NCBI GenBank assembly: GCA_034359265.1
Contig: CP136892.1
Location: forward strand, 13,254,501-13,318,500
DNA: 64,000 bases
Direction of reading: 5' to 3'
Source: Canna indica
Lineage: Eukaryota > Streptophyta > Magnoliopsida > Zingiberales > Cannaceae
A model generated the notes under the pieces. The model made no database searches, was not told the DNA's origin, and was given only the letters and a program-made list of their open reading frames with translations. Every line of letters begins with the position of its first letter. Position 1 is the first letter of the stretch. Below, one piece after another: positions 22,261 to 32,070 of the stretch. A program made the position numbers and the translations under genes.

Positions 22261-23796
22261 ATGTCTGGTCGTGGTTATCGACGCAGGAGAGTTTCGGAGT
22301 CTCCGATCGGTGAGACTCCAGCACTTACTCATGCTGCTGATCCTCCTGTTGCTGATCCTCATGAGGATGATACTGCCGAGGCTAGTACATCCAGACGTAG
22401 GCGGCCACGCGGGCCGAACAGGTGGCAGCCTCCACCAGCCACAGAGTCACGTAGATTGATTAGCGTGATTGGGGAGCGGTAATATATCATGAATTATGAA
22501 TCATTACAAATTCATTATATCATAATATAATATTAAAATTTATTTTTGTTGTGCAGGTTCGAGCAAGAAGAAATGCCGAGGAGCATTTCTTCTACTATTC
22601 GACGATATATGCACGGGGCATGGCCTACGTGGTCTCACGTGCCTAGCGAGCACGTCGACATGTTATGGCGCGAGTTTGAGACACGTATTATTATTATTTT
22701 TTACATGCATGATGATATATTAATATTGGTACTGATATTATTATTTTGCAGGCTCGCTATACATGGGCCGAGGACCAGAGGACCTTCATTTACGCTGCCT
22801 GGGAGGCTATTTCCCGGGCAAGGTACAACGGGCAGCTGGGGCAGGCTCGGTCCCAAGCGATGGCCCGAGCTGGGACCACTAACATCGCGGAGACTCGGGG
22901 ATACGGCCCCGGTTGGATTACTCCGGATATATGGGACCAGCTCGTGGGGATATGGTCGACGGATCGATGGCAGGAGGTTTCTCGGAATGCGGCTAGAAAT
23001 CGCATGTCGGGGGGAGCAGCGCGTCACACCGGCGGCTCTGTTGCATTTGCAGTGCACGCAAACCGTATGGTAAGTATATCTTTTAATTATATATTTTATT
23101 TGTTATTATGTGTACTAATTAATGTATTTGTTTTGTAAATGTAGACGACGGTGTCGGATGACGGGAGTGTCCAGCGACCCTCCCCGATGGCGGTGTTTGA
23201 GCGGACTCACCGTCGAGCACATGGGACGGGGGAGTACATCCACAACCGCGCTGCATACATTATGGTAATTATATATTTGTTTAAATTATTCATTATATAT
23301 TTATAATTTAAGTTTTATAATAAATATTAAACAAAAAATCAAACTCGAGTAGGAGACCTACAGCCAGACGGTGGTGCAGCGCGGGGGTACCCCCGAGGAC
23401 TTTGACGCAGCATCGTGGGTCGAGGCCGCAGGTGGCTGGGACCATGGCCGCGTATATGGCTTCGCAGATAGTGGTCATGCGCGAGCCGTACTAGGGCCAC
23501 TTGGGGCACCGACCCCTCCGGTCGCTGGTGAGCGACCGTCCACCTCCAGATCCAGTTATGATCATAGTAATAGGATAAGGACAATAGAGGAGACGGTCGC
23601 GCGTCAGACTGAGATGATGGAGCGCCAGAGTCAGACGATGGCGAATATAGAAGCTATGCTACGCAACTTGTCAGGTCATCCCGAAGCAGGCATCTCTTCG
23701 GCATCATCTAATCCATCGTCCTCGAGTCAGTCCACGCCGGTGTACACTCAAGCGCTCCAGACCCCGCCATATAATCCAGACCATCCTCCATCATGA
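22261..23796 (+). CDS. CACTA-1 TNPA-like protein (Transposase_24 type), five exons
   Basis: Proposed exons are 22261-22478, 22557-22680, 22752-23069, 23145-23264 and 23353-23796, giving 407 residues with all phases consistent. The start MSGRGYRRRR is basic. Exons 2-4 carry the plant Transposase_24 pattern, with WPTWSHVPSEHVDMLWREFE, YTWAEDQRTFIYAAWEA, GPGWITPDIWDQLV and RHTGGSVAF. Exon 5 has a heptad-like segment (RIRTIEETVARQTEMMERQSQTM) before a serine-rich end. Introns 1, 3 and 4 are GT-AG. Intron 2 has AC in place of the GC donor seen in CACTA-2, so splicing there may fail. TNPA-type proteins bind the subterminal motifs. Confidence 0.8.
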
Positions 23797-24097
23797 TCGT
23801 GAGATTTTTTGTTTGGATATTGAACTTGTTTAACTTATTTTGTTTGGATATTGATACTTCAATTTTGCATTTGAATTATTTTTATACTATCGTGGATAAT
23901 TATCAATATAAATATAATTGTTTTGATGTATATCTTGGTGTGTTTGTGATGTGTGAATGAATGTGTATGAGGTGTTTGTGATGTGTGAATGAATGTGTGT
24001 ATGAGGGTATGGGTGTGTGAGTTATGTATCAGATAAATGTATCAATGTATCAATGGAAATTTGAAATTTTCAAATTTTCTGTTTGCAGGTATACGTC

Positions 24098-24492
24098 ATC
24101 AGCAACGGCTTTCCCACGGGCGTCCGTGGGAAAGCCGTTGCTAAAAGTGTATCGAAAGCCGTTGCTGATGACCTACAGCAACGGCTTAGCGACGGAGTTT
24201 TACTAACGGTGTTGCTACGGACTCAGCGGCCGTTGCTATTAATGTTATCAGCAACGGCTCCGGGTCTGTGGCAAAACCGTTGCTGATAATATTTTTAGCG
24301 ATGGCCCGAGCGGCCGTTGCTAATAATATTTTGAGCGACGGCCCGAGCGGCCGTTGCTGATCCGTTGCTAAGTCATCAGCAACGCGACTTTCTGTCACGG
24401 CTCTATTGCAACGGCTCGGCCGTTGCTGATTCTCTTCAGCAACGGCTCAGCAACGGCATCAGCCGTTGCTGATGCCCATTTTTCTAGTAGTG
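24098..24492 (+). repeat. 3' subterminal repeats and terminus of CACTA-1
   Basis: This is a dense array of CAGCAACGGC/GCCGTTGCTG and looser GCGACGGCCCGAGCGG motifs, ending in the inverted terminal repeat TTTCTAGTAGTG. A 32-bp tandem duplication rich in GTGTGAATGAATGTG lies shortly before it at about 23941-24004 and is single in CACTA-2. Confidence 0.88.
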
Positions 24493-24730
24493 GATGTTCG
24501 ACTGAGAGCAACCTGCAGCATGGTTGTGCATGTCCATGACTCAGGGGATCGAGTGGATAATGGCTTCTTTAGAATGGGGAAGAGATTAGGAGGGAGGGTA
24601 CAGGATGTAAGGATGGGGAATATAGACCCACGAGGCGAAGACGATCAAAACACTGATGAACTTCCAACGAGCGGAGAAGCTGCACACTTTGCCCCTTTTC
24701 GCCCAGGAGCGGAAGCGACAGAGTTTTAGT
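24493..24730 (-). pseudogene. LINE-1 5' end: leader and ORF1 start
   Basis: On the minus strand the element begins at 24730 with a C/T-rich leader. ORF1 starts at the ATG at 24537, where an in-frame TGA lies just upstream. About 14 codons follow before CACTA-1 interrupts it; the same frame resumes at 17547. The end at 24730 abuts the 10-bp target duplication. Confidence 0.8.
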
Positions 24731-24816
24731 TTATTTTTCTTATTTACGTGAAGTAAGAGATATTTGCATTAAAAAAAGTCTACCGGGATTAATTGCGGTA
24801 AAAATATGTAAATTGG
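24731..24816 (-). other. displaced distal promoter of BAHD copy 1
   Basis: TTATTTTTCTTATTT...AAATTGG matches the reverse complement of 49216-49310, the promoter of BAHD copy 2, with few differences. It is the upstream half of the copy 1 promoter, now 22 kb from the gene. Homology to copy 2 stops at 24816, where a hAT-like repeat begins. Confidence 0.88.
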
Positions 24817-25415
24817 TAGGGATGTGCATGGATTCGATTAATCGGTCTATTAGTAATTTTATTAATCAATCAATTAATTTGATTTTTAAATATCATTAAT
24901 GATAAATCGATCCATTAACTTCGGTTAACTGCCACTTTGGTTTCGATTTTTTCAGTTCACTCAAACGATAATTTCTAGTTGACCAATAGAATTTTTTAAC
25001 CTACAAACATAGTAACATTGAGAAAAATTCAAACAAATACTAAATTCTCATTGGAAAAAAAAAGTGAAACCACTTGAGCCAAGATAATATGATGTAAAAA
25101 TTAATATTTTATGATTTTATGATTTTTATAATTTATAAGTCATTTGGTCAATTTTTTATTTTTTTGTAATTTATAAAATATTAAAAGAAAAAAAATGAAA
25201 ACCAAGATAATGTGCTAAAAAATTAATTTTTAATTTTTAATTTTTAATTTTTAGTTTTTTTATGTTTTTTATAATTTATAAGTCATTCGATTAATTTTTA
25301 TTTCTTTTTGTAATTTATAAATTATTATATGTATTATTAAAAAAATAATAAATTATATTGTACTAGTCGATTAACCGAAACCGATGAACTTTTTTATATT
25401 TTGGACTGAACCCGT
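24817..25415. mobile_element. hAT-like non-autonomous element, one end missing
   Basis: It begins TAGGGATGTGCATG and shares its layout with 26036-26648: an ATCGGTTAACC-rich start, then long runs of A/T with ATTTATAAGTCATTTGG-like words, then TTAACCGAAACCGATGAAC. The expected closing terminus is absent; similarity fades at about 25415. No coding content. Confidence 0.65.
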
Positions 25416-26027
25416 GTGGGTATGTACCATTGGGCTTACGGCGAAGTTGCCTCCATGGTTTCAGGCATCCGGGGAGGCATCGTGTTGGCTGGAATCTTGT
25501 TAGTGGTTCTCAGTTTGTCGTGCCGATGTTTTGAATTACTTTTCTGCCTATCCTCCGACATGACTCCTAGGTTGTAGGAGGTTCTACGACCAAGTCTGCA
25601 TATGGCATTAAATCCTAGTAGCAGAACCCCTAGTCGGAGTTCTTATCTATGCAGCTTGGTCGGTGATGATGTTTTGGGAATACTTTCCAAGTAGATGCTT
25701 GGCTAGGAGTTTACTTATTTTTCGTTGATGAGTTGCCCTTCATGGGTTTTTGGAATACTTTCCCTTTGTGGGACTTTATGAATGAAAATGATTTCTTTCT
25801 TATTCACCCTTGTTATGTTTCTTGCCGAGTTTTGATCAAATTTTTCCTGAAGCTTCGTCCCCTGGATGTTTTGATTAGAATGATATCTAAACTTGGGTTT
25901 ACCTGTTTGGTATTTGCGAGTAAGTAGCTACGGCCACACATAGCGGTGCAACGATTGTTGGCCTAAGGTTTTCAACATTGGTCTTATTCTCGGTTTTATT
26001 GATAACAATATGAAACTAATAATTTCA
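25416..26027. other. unassigned stretch
   Basis: No convincing frame or terminus was found. Mixed composition and words such as GGAATACTTTCC repeated at 25675 and 25750 suggest decayed retrotransposon DNA, possibly LTR-derived, but no family is recognisable. Confidence 0.4.
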
Positions 26028-26035
26028 TAGAGAAT

Positions 26036-26648
26036 TAGGGTTGAGCATGAACCAGTTAACCGGTCCATTAACTTCGGTTAACCGTCACTTTGATTTCGGT
26101 TTTTTCGATTCGGTTAACCGATAGTTTTCGGTTAATCAATAAAAAAATTTAACTTACAAACATAGTAATATTATACAAATCACATATGCAGAAAAATCCA
26201 AACAAATATGGAATCCTCATTGGGAAAAAAAAAAGTAAAATCACTTGAGCCAAGATAATGTGATGCAAAAATTAATAATTTATATAATTTATATTTTTTT
26301 TCTTATAATTTTTACAATTTTTATAATTTTTATATATGTTTTTATAATTTTTTGTAGTTTTTAAATAATTTTTATAGTTTTTTTATAATTTATAAATAAT
26401 TTGATTAAATTTTTAAATTTTTTGTAATTTATGAATCATTATATATATATATATATAATTAAAATTAATAAATTATATTAAACCGATTGGTTAACCGAAA
26501 CTAGTGGACATTTTAAATCGCAGACCGAACTCGAACCTGAACCCGAAAATCAAATTTTTCAAAAATATAACCCGAAACCGAAAAAACCGATTCAGTTTCA
26601 GACTGGTTTTTCGGTTAACCGAAAAATTAGTTTTTTTTCTCACCCCTA
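26036..26648. mobile_element. hAT-like non-autonomous element, 613 bp
   Basis: Ends are TAGGGTTGAGC and, inverted, TAGGGGTGAGA. Flanks TAGAGAAT (26028-26035) and TGGAGAAT (26649-26656) form an 8-bp duplication with one mismatch. The interior is AT-rich with GGTTAACCG words near both ends. No coding content. Confidence 0.78.
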
Positions 26649-26656
26649 TGGAGAAT

Positions 26657-26925
26657 TATTTTTAGGTTCCAAGTCGGTTAGCGCTCGACGTCCGCGATCG
26701 AAAATATCAAAGAAATCAGAAAATCGAAAGGTCGTTAGGCAACGCGCTCGGATTCGTCGAGAAGATAGAGTCTAGATTTAGGGTGTCTACATAAATTATA
26801 AATTCTCATGATGATGCAAAGAAACCCAACAACCAAACCTGTAATCTGAATCCCGAACCGAAGAATGAAATAGGCTGAAACTCAATATAGAGTACAGTTA
26901 CAATACGTAGAGTACCGGTACGCTA
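26657..26925. other. unassigned stretch
   Basis: A GC-balanced part (26660-26780, with GCGCTCGACGTCCGCGATCG) ends in GGTGTCTACA at about 26790, which could be an LTR end. No partner LTR is visible. The rest shows nothing recognisable. Confidence 0.35.
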
Positions 26926-27176
26926 CAGAAACCCTAGCTAATGACATATTTTACATCGTCGATGGCTCGGTGCCCCCACTAAGCCGTCGCTACAAAGTTA
27001 TTTCATTTCTCGCCCCATGCACGCCATCAGCTATGAGCAACGACCTTAGGCGGCCGTATGTGAGCCGCGACTGATTTGGTTACATCATCCACGATCGTCG
27101 AAAAGCCGTGAATAGTTCTGATGGCCTAGGTAGCCGTCAGTGAGCCCCGTGGCTGATAACCAATATTCTAGTAGTG
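26926..27176. mobile_element. CACTA relic with one terminus
   Basis: The sequence ends ATTCTAGTAGTG at 27176, the inverted form of a CACTACTAGAA terminus. It is preceded by diverged subterminal motifs (GCCGTCGCTAC, GAGCAACGACC, CGTGGCTGATAAC). No opposite terminus is found to the left, so this is a truncated end, older than CACTA-1 and CACTA-2. Confidence 0.65.
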
Positions 27177-27601
27177 CTAGTCGCTGAATGAGGTGTTGAG
27201 TTCGAGCTCTAGACTAGTGGGAACCAAGTCTTAATTGCTTAGGCGCTTGGTAATGTCGGAAGTAGGGGAATTGGCCAAGGAGGAATGGCGCGTCACGTGG
27301 GTCAAGGGCCGCTTGTGTGACCGTGTAAATTCCTCTTACAAAGTATGCAAATTACTGCAAGGAATGTTAGACACAAAAGATGCGTAGAATAGAAAAAATG
27401 ATTTCATTATGAAATATCATAAAGATACATTCTATCCCACCGAGAGTTGGGCTCGACTTGCACATGCTGGAGCCTCATTAAAACATTTCATGGGGAAAAC
27501 CTAGTGGGAAAAACCGCCAAGTAGGGGGAAAGAGTGCTCCAGCCTTGCTGTAATTTAAGGGTGGAACCTTAGCTGTAGTAGGCCCGTAGGGAGGCCGCGT
27601 T

Positions 27602-28700
27602 CTAGAACCGTGAGAGTTCTCGTCCGGAGAGCTCGGCAATTCTATAAGCATCCTTTACGAGAACCTCTGTGATTCGATAGGGGCCTTCCCAATTTGGAGC
27701 AAGCTTGCCTTCTCCGATTGGTTTTCTATGTGGTTCAATCTTTGGAAGAACAAGGTCTCCTTCTATGAAGTTCTTGAGCCTGACACATTTGTCGTACTTC
27801 TGGGCAATCTTAAGTTTCATTGCCCGTTATCTGATTTTAGCAAGCTCTCATTCTTCTTCAATCAGATCAAGCTCGACGACTCGAGCTTCTGTGTTGCCAT
27901 GTTCTTCGAAGGTAATCCTGCGAAGGCTGAGCTCTGCGATCTCAACAGGGATCATGGCCTCTGCTTCATAGACGAGCCAATAAGGGGTCTCCGAGGTGGA
28001 GGACTGGATGGTTGTGTTGTAACTCTAGAGTACCTCAAGTAGCTCTTCGACCCAGTATCCCTTGACCCAGTCGAGCTTCTTCTTTAATCATGTTAGAATC
28101 ACTTTGTTGGTGCTCAATAGATGAAAAGAGTTGTCAGATGCTGATGTCTGAATAGAACTATCGAACCGACTATCCATGAACTGTGTTCCGTTGTCGCTAA
28201 CGAGCTCACGTGGTATTGCAAATCCATAGATGATGTTTTTCCAAACAAACTTTTGAACTGTATCAGTTACAATTATAGATAGGAGTTCAGCCTCTATCTA
28301 TTTGGTGAAATAGTCGATTGCTACGACCAAGTATTTAGATTGCCTTGGTGCCTAGGGAAATGGACCGAGGTGGTCTATGCCCCATTTGTGAAACGGCCAA
28401 CTGACATCTGAGTTGTTCAATGGTTCAGGGTGCAATTGAGAGACTTCCAAAAACCTTTGGTATTTGTCATATTTTTTGATATAGAGGCTGCAATCTACTT
28501 TTCCTATTTGGCCAAAAGTAGTTGACCCGGAGGATTTTGGCTGCTAGGGACCTTCCTTCGATGTGATTGCCACATATGTCATCATGAACTTTCGCCATTA
28601 TGATGGCTATTCGGGATTGGGCGACACACTTGAGGAGCGATCGAGAATGCCCTCTCTTGTAAAGCCGATTGTCAAAGAGTGTGTAATAACCTCTTATTCT
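27602..28700 (-). pseudogene. Tat-1 integrase
   Basis: From about 28330 downward the minus strand reads VAIDYFTK and, near 28190, LVSDNGTQF, the first two catalytic-aspartate blocks of a retroviral-type integrase. The C-terminal part, 27602-27820, carries GDLVLPK and LAPNWEGPYRI, the usual integrase tail. Stops lie between them. Integrase inserts the element DNA copy into the genome. Confidence 0.75.
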
Positions 28701-28999
28701 CTTAAATCTACTTGGATTGGAGATATGTTTTAGAATTTGGCCTCGTTTGAGGTAATTGATGTAGGGAGTTCTCCAGTATATGCTTTGTTTGACTATGTGG
28801 ACCTTGGCCGAGGTGTCAGCCGATTGGATGCTCGGATGTTCGAGGACTTACTGAATGACTGACCTATTATTTTGAGCCTTTTTGGTGCTAGCAAGTTTGG
28901 ATAGCAGGTCGACCCGAGTGTTTTCTTCCCGAGGTATATGCTGAATCAAATAACTATCGAAGTTAGTAATCAAAGAAAGCACTAGTGTGAGATACCTTT

Positions 29000-29657
29000 C
29001 AAGAGAGGGGTCCCTGGCTTGGCAAGCGTTGTTGACTTATTCTACGACAAGTTGTGAGTCCCTTTTTACGATGATGTTTCGAGCTTTCACCTTCGGAGAG
29101 AGTTTCAGCCCGGCGATCAGAACTTCGTATTCCGCCTGGTTGTTACTGGCTTTGAACTGGAATTGAAGGGACTGCTCCAAGGCAATTCCCTAGCCATTTT
29201 CCAGAATTATGCTTGCCCCGCTCCCTTTTTCGTTGGAGGTACCATCCACAAATAGCATCCAAGTTTTCTCTAGTTTGGGAGCATCTTCTTGGTCATTGAA
29301 TTTGGCAACAAAGTCGGTTAGAGCCTGGGCCTTTATGGGACCCCTGGGTTGGTGTTCGATGCTGAATTCAAAGAGTTCCACCAACCAAGATATCATTCAT
29401 CCCACGAGTTCGGGTTTAGCCAATACCTGCCTAATTAGTTGTTCGGTGTGCACCTAAATTTGGTGACTTTGGAAATACGGCCTTAGTCTCCGAGTCGAGA
29501 TGACCAGAGCGAAAGCAAGCTTTTCAAGCCTCTGGTATCTGATTTTTGGTCCTTCGAGAACTTTGCTGACGAAGTAGATCGGTGTTTGATCTTTTTCCTG
29601 TTCTCGGATTAGGACCGAGCTGAGAGCACTTTCTGTGGTCATGAGGTAAAGAAACAA
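29000..29657 (-). pseudogene. Tat-1 RNase H region
   Basis: The 29454-29657 frame shows the RT-linked RNase H-like block (SALSSVLIREQEKDQTPIYFVSKVL, KIRYQRLEKLAFALV). The 29190-29396 frame gives the second, Tat-specific RNase H start (WMLFVDGTSNEKGSGASIILENG). A double RNase H arrangement is a known mark of the Tat lineage. Confidence 0.75.
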
Positions 29658-29699
29658 GGTTTCTCCTTGTCATGATTGATTGGTGGGCTAGAAAGGAAG

Positions 29700-30470
29700 T
29701 GTTTCAACTCTTTGAAGACATGTTCGCATTTTTCGTCCCAATAAAAGTTTTGCTTCTTCCTTAAGATCTTGAAGAAGGGGGCAGCTCGATCCCAGTACTA
29801 CTGCACCTCCTTGATGTTGCGTGGGCTTTTCATCTCTTGAATGGCCCGATATTTCTTCGGATTGACTTCTATCCCTCGATGTGTCAGCATGAAGCCGAGG
29901 AATTTGCCACCTTGCACTCCAAAGGCGCACTTTTTCAGATTTAACCTCATGTTGTAGTGTATGAGCTAGTTGAAGATCTCGATGAGATCACTCCAATGAT
30001 TACTAGTGGGCGGTGTTTTAGCTACCATGTCATCGACGCACACGTTCATGTTACGACCGATTTGCTTTTCGAAGATTTTGTTCATCAATCGATGTGTATG
30101 TGGCTCCTACATTTTTAAGTCTGAAGGGCATTACCATTTAGTAGAAATTTGCATGCTCGGTTATGAAAGTTGTTTTCTCTTCATCATCATGGTGTATTCG
30201 AATTTGATTGTAGCCTAAATAGGCATCCATGAAACTCGGATATTGGTATCCCGAGGAGTCGTCAACGAGTTTGTCAATGCTCGACAATAGGTAGGAATAT
30301 TTTGGACATGCCTTGTTGAGGTTGGTGAAGTCGACGCATATTCGCCACTTTCCTGAGTGATTTTGACCATCACAACGTTCGCGAGCTATGTTGTAAATCG
30401 AATTTCTCTGATGAATTTTGTCTTTAGCAGTTTCTTGGTTTTTCCAAGAGATGCATGTTGTCACTCGATT
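29700..30470 (-). pseudogene. Tat-1 reverse transcriptase
   Basis: The 30138-30464 frame contains KWRICVDFTNLNKACPK and SFMDAYLGYNQIRIHHDDEEKTTFIT, the classic Gypsy RT blocks. The catalytic DD region falls in the decayed part near 30030-30060 (the complement there reads toward NVCVDDMV). Multiple frames are needed, so it is dead. Confidence 0.78.
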
Positions 30471-30904
30471 CCAAGCTTTTTCTTCTTCTAGGCCACGGGT
30501 TCGACACGAGGGTCAATAACCAGCCTACCTGGGGGGTCTACTCTTGGCATGTCGGCAGGCGTCCATGTGAAGAGGTCAATGTTGTTCTTGGGCAAGGTGC
30601 TAAGTTGAGCTTTGAGCTCACGAGGGAAGTGTGCTCCCACGTAGGTTTCATGTTCGGGGGATGTCCCGATATGCACGGACTCCAAGTCGTCAGCAGGCTG
30701 GGGCCGCTCTTTGATGTCTCCTCTAGGATCCAAGTATGATATTCTTGGTTGGAGTTCAACCGGCCTGAGCTTCAGACATTCGTTGTATCACACGCTAGTA
30801 TCCCTCTGGTCTGCATGAATTAAGCCCATTTCTATCCCCGAGATGAGAAATTTGATGGCGAGGTGAGGGGTCGATACGATGACTCCTAAGTCGTTTAAGG
30901 AGGG

Positions 30905-31378
30905 TCAGCGCAAAATCAAGCGGTAGGGACTCACACACTCGACGACAAGGAACTGTACATCTATCGTCTTTGTTCCTAGGGTGGAGCCGAATGTTGTGGC
31001 TATCCATAAATAGCCCCTGACGCTTACGTTGTCTCCCGAGAAGCTGACAAGTTCTCCATGGTATGGGTGTAGCGAAGATTCGCTGATGCCTATTTTTTCG
31101 AGTGTAGGATATAATAGGATGTTGGCGGAACTCCCTTGGTCCACCAAAACTTTTCTGACAAGGAAACTAGCAGCAATCATAGAAATAACAACATGATCAT
31201 GTATATTCCTGTCAATTCCTTGAAAGTTAGTGTCATATAAGGATATTATCAAGGTGGGTATGCATGGCCTTTGTGGCCGAGCTGCTTCGTTGACAGTCAC
31301 GATAGTTCGGGATGGTTGCATTTCAGAAATGGGGATTTCGGCCGCTATGGCCTGGAATGTGTTCATGTATTCTCTCAA
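30905..31378 (-). pseudogene. Tat-1 aspartic protease
   Basis: A 157-residue frame includes VRKVLVDQGSSANILLYPTLEKIG and TIDVQFLVV. The active-site triad, usually DTG or DSG, reads DQG here, so the protease is probably inactive. Confidence 0.75.
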
Positions 31379-32060
31379 GAGCTCATGTTTTCCCTACATG
31401 ATATAGTGGAGGACAACCTCTGTCTTGTGATATACCACAATGTGGTGAATTGATTGAGGAAGATGTGGGAAAGGTCTTCGAAGGAATGAATAGATCCCGG
31501 CAGGAGGGAAGAAAACCATATCAAAGCGATTTTCCCCAGGAAAGATGGAAAGGCTCTACAGAGTGCGGGGTCGCCTGTATCGTTGTAGGATGTCAGGGTG
31601 GTAGGTAGCTCACTTCTCGGTGGGAGGCGGGTTGCCGTAATGTGTTCAACGAACGGTCCTGAGTCGGGAGGGAGGGAAATCCTAGCTTTTTGGGCCTTGG
31701 GATTTTTGTCTTTCTTCGGACGGGGGGGTGCTGGAGACTTCATCGTGAAGGACGAGAACCGGTCGCCTCTTTCCAGAGTGGTTGCTCTCTTCGGGCTTTG
31801 AGCGGCAGCGCTAGTGGTCAGCCGAGGGTTATCCCTATAACCAAGTCAGCATCTTAACTTGGGCTGCTAGACATTGGTTTTTTTATTTCCAGATCGTTTA
31901 TTCGTTGTTGGGGCTCTTTAAGGGGAACGTGGGCTGGTACCAGAGCATCACTCCTTGTTGTTTCGGCATTACTAGACTGTAGTCGATCATCACCATCTGG
32001 TCATTGCCGTTGGCGTGCGGCGTCAGTCGCTTTACTCCGAGGTTCCAACCATTGTGGGGG
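31375..32060 (-). pseudogene. Tat-1 gag
   Basis: The 31375-31743 frame (DPALCRAFPSFLGKIALIWFSSLLPGSIHSFEDLSHIFLNQF) is the capsid region of Tat gag. It is homologous to 40660-41430 in a second Tat fragment. The N-terminal part to 32060 is in broken frames. Confidence 0.72.
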
Positions 32061-32070
32061 AGGGAATCTT

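Larger units (their letters stand above)
17551..24492 (+). mobile_element. CACTA (En/Spm) transposon, CACTA-1
   Basis: The 6942-bp element starts CACTACTAGAAA, ends TTTCTAGTAGTG, and has the 3-bp duplication GAT (17548-17550 and 24493-24495). Both ends carry many direct and inverted CAGCAACGGC-type motifs, the probable transposase-binding sites. It encodes a TNPD-like transposase (18924-22060) and a TNPA-like protein (22261-23796). The complete ends suggest recent arrival. A one-base frameshift and a C-terminal deletion disable TNPD. A near-identical element lies at 54198-61263. Confidence 0.95.
2666..24730 (-). mobile_element. L1-type LINE (LINE-1) carrying four nested elements, 22 kb in all
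   Basis: The LINE is on the minus strand: 5' end at 24730, A-rich tail at 2666. It is bounded by identical 10-bp direct repeats TTATTTTTCT at 2656-2665 and 24731-24740. Removing the four nested elements and their target duplications leaves about 4.75 kb, a plausible length for a plant L1. Its pieces are 24493-24730 (5' UTR and start of ORF1), 17136-17550 (ORF1), 12503-14265 (ORF1 zinc knuckle and endonuclease), 3798-6121 (reverse transcriptase) and 2666-2702 (tail). The promoter of BAHD copy 2 (49216-49310) has the same target undivided. Stops and frameshifts make the LINE inactive. Confidence 0.9.
27177..32070 (-). mobile_element. Tat-type Gypsy retrotransposon, decayed (Tat-1)
   Basis: Domains on the minus strand run gag (32060 to about 31375), protease (about 31378-30905), reverse transcriptase (about 30470-29700), RNase H (29650-29000), integrase (28700-27602) and the 3' region. 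The TTTTTCCCACTAGGTTTTCC word (about 27500) after integrase is typical of Tat elements. The 5' side is interrupted at 32070 by the LTR of another Gypsy; the 3' side meets the CACTA relic. No clear LTRs of its own were found. Stops and frameshifts occur in every domain. Confidence 0.8.
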
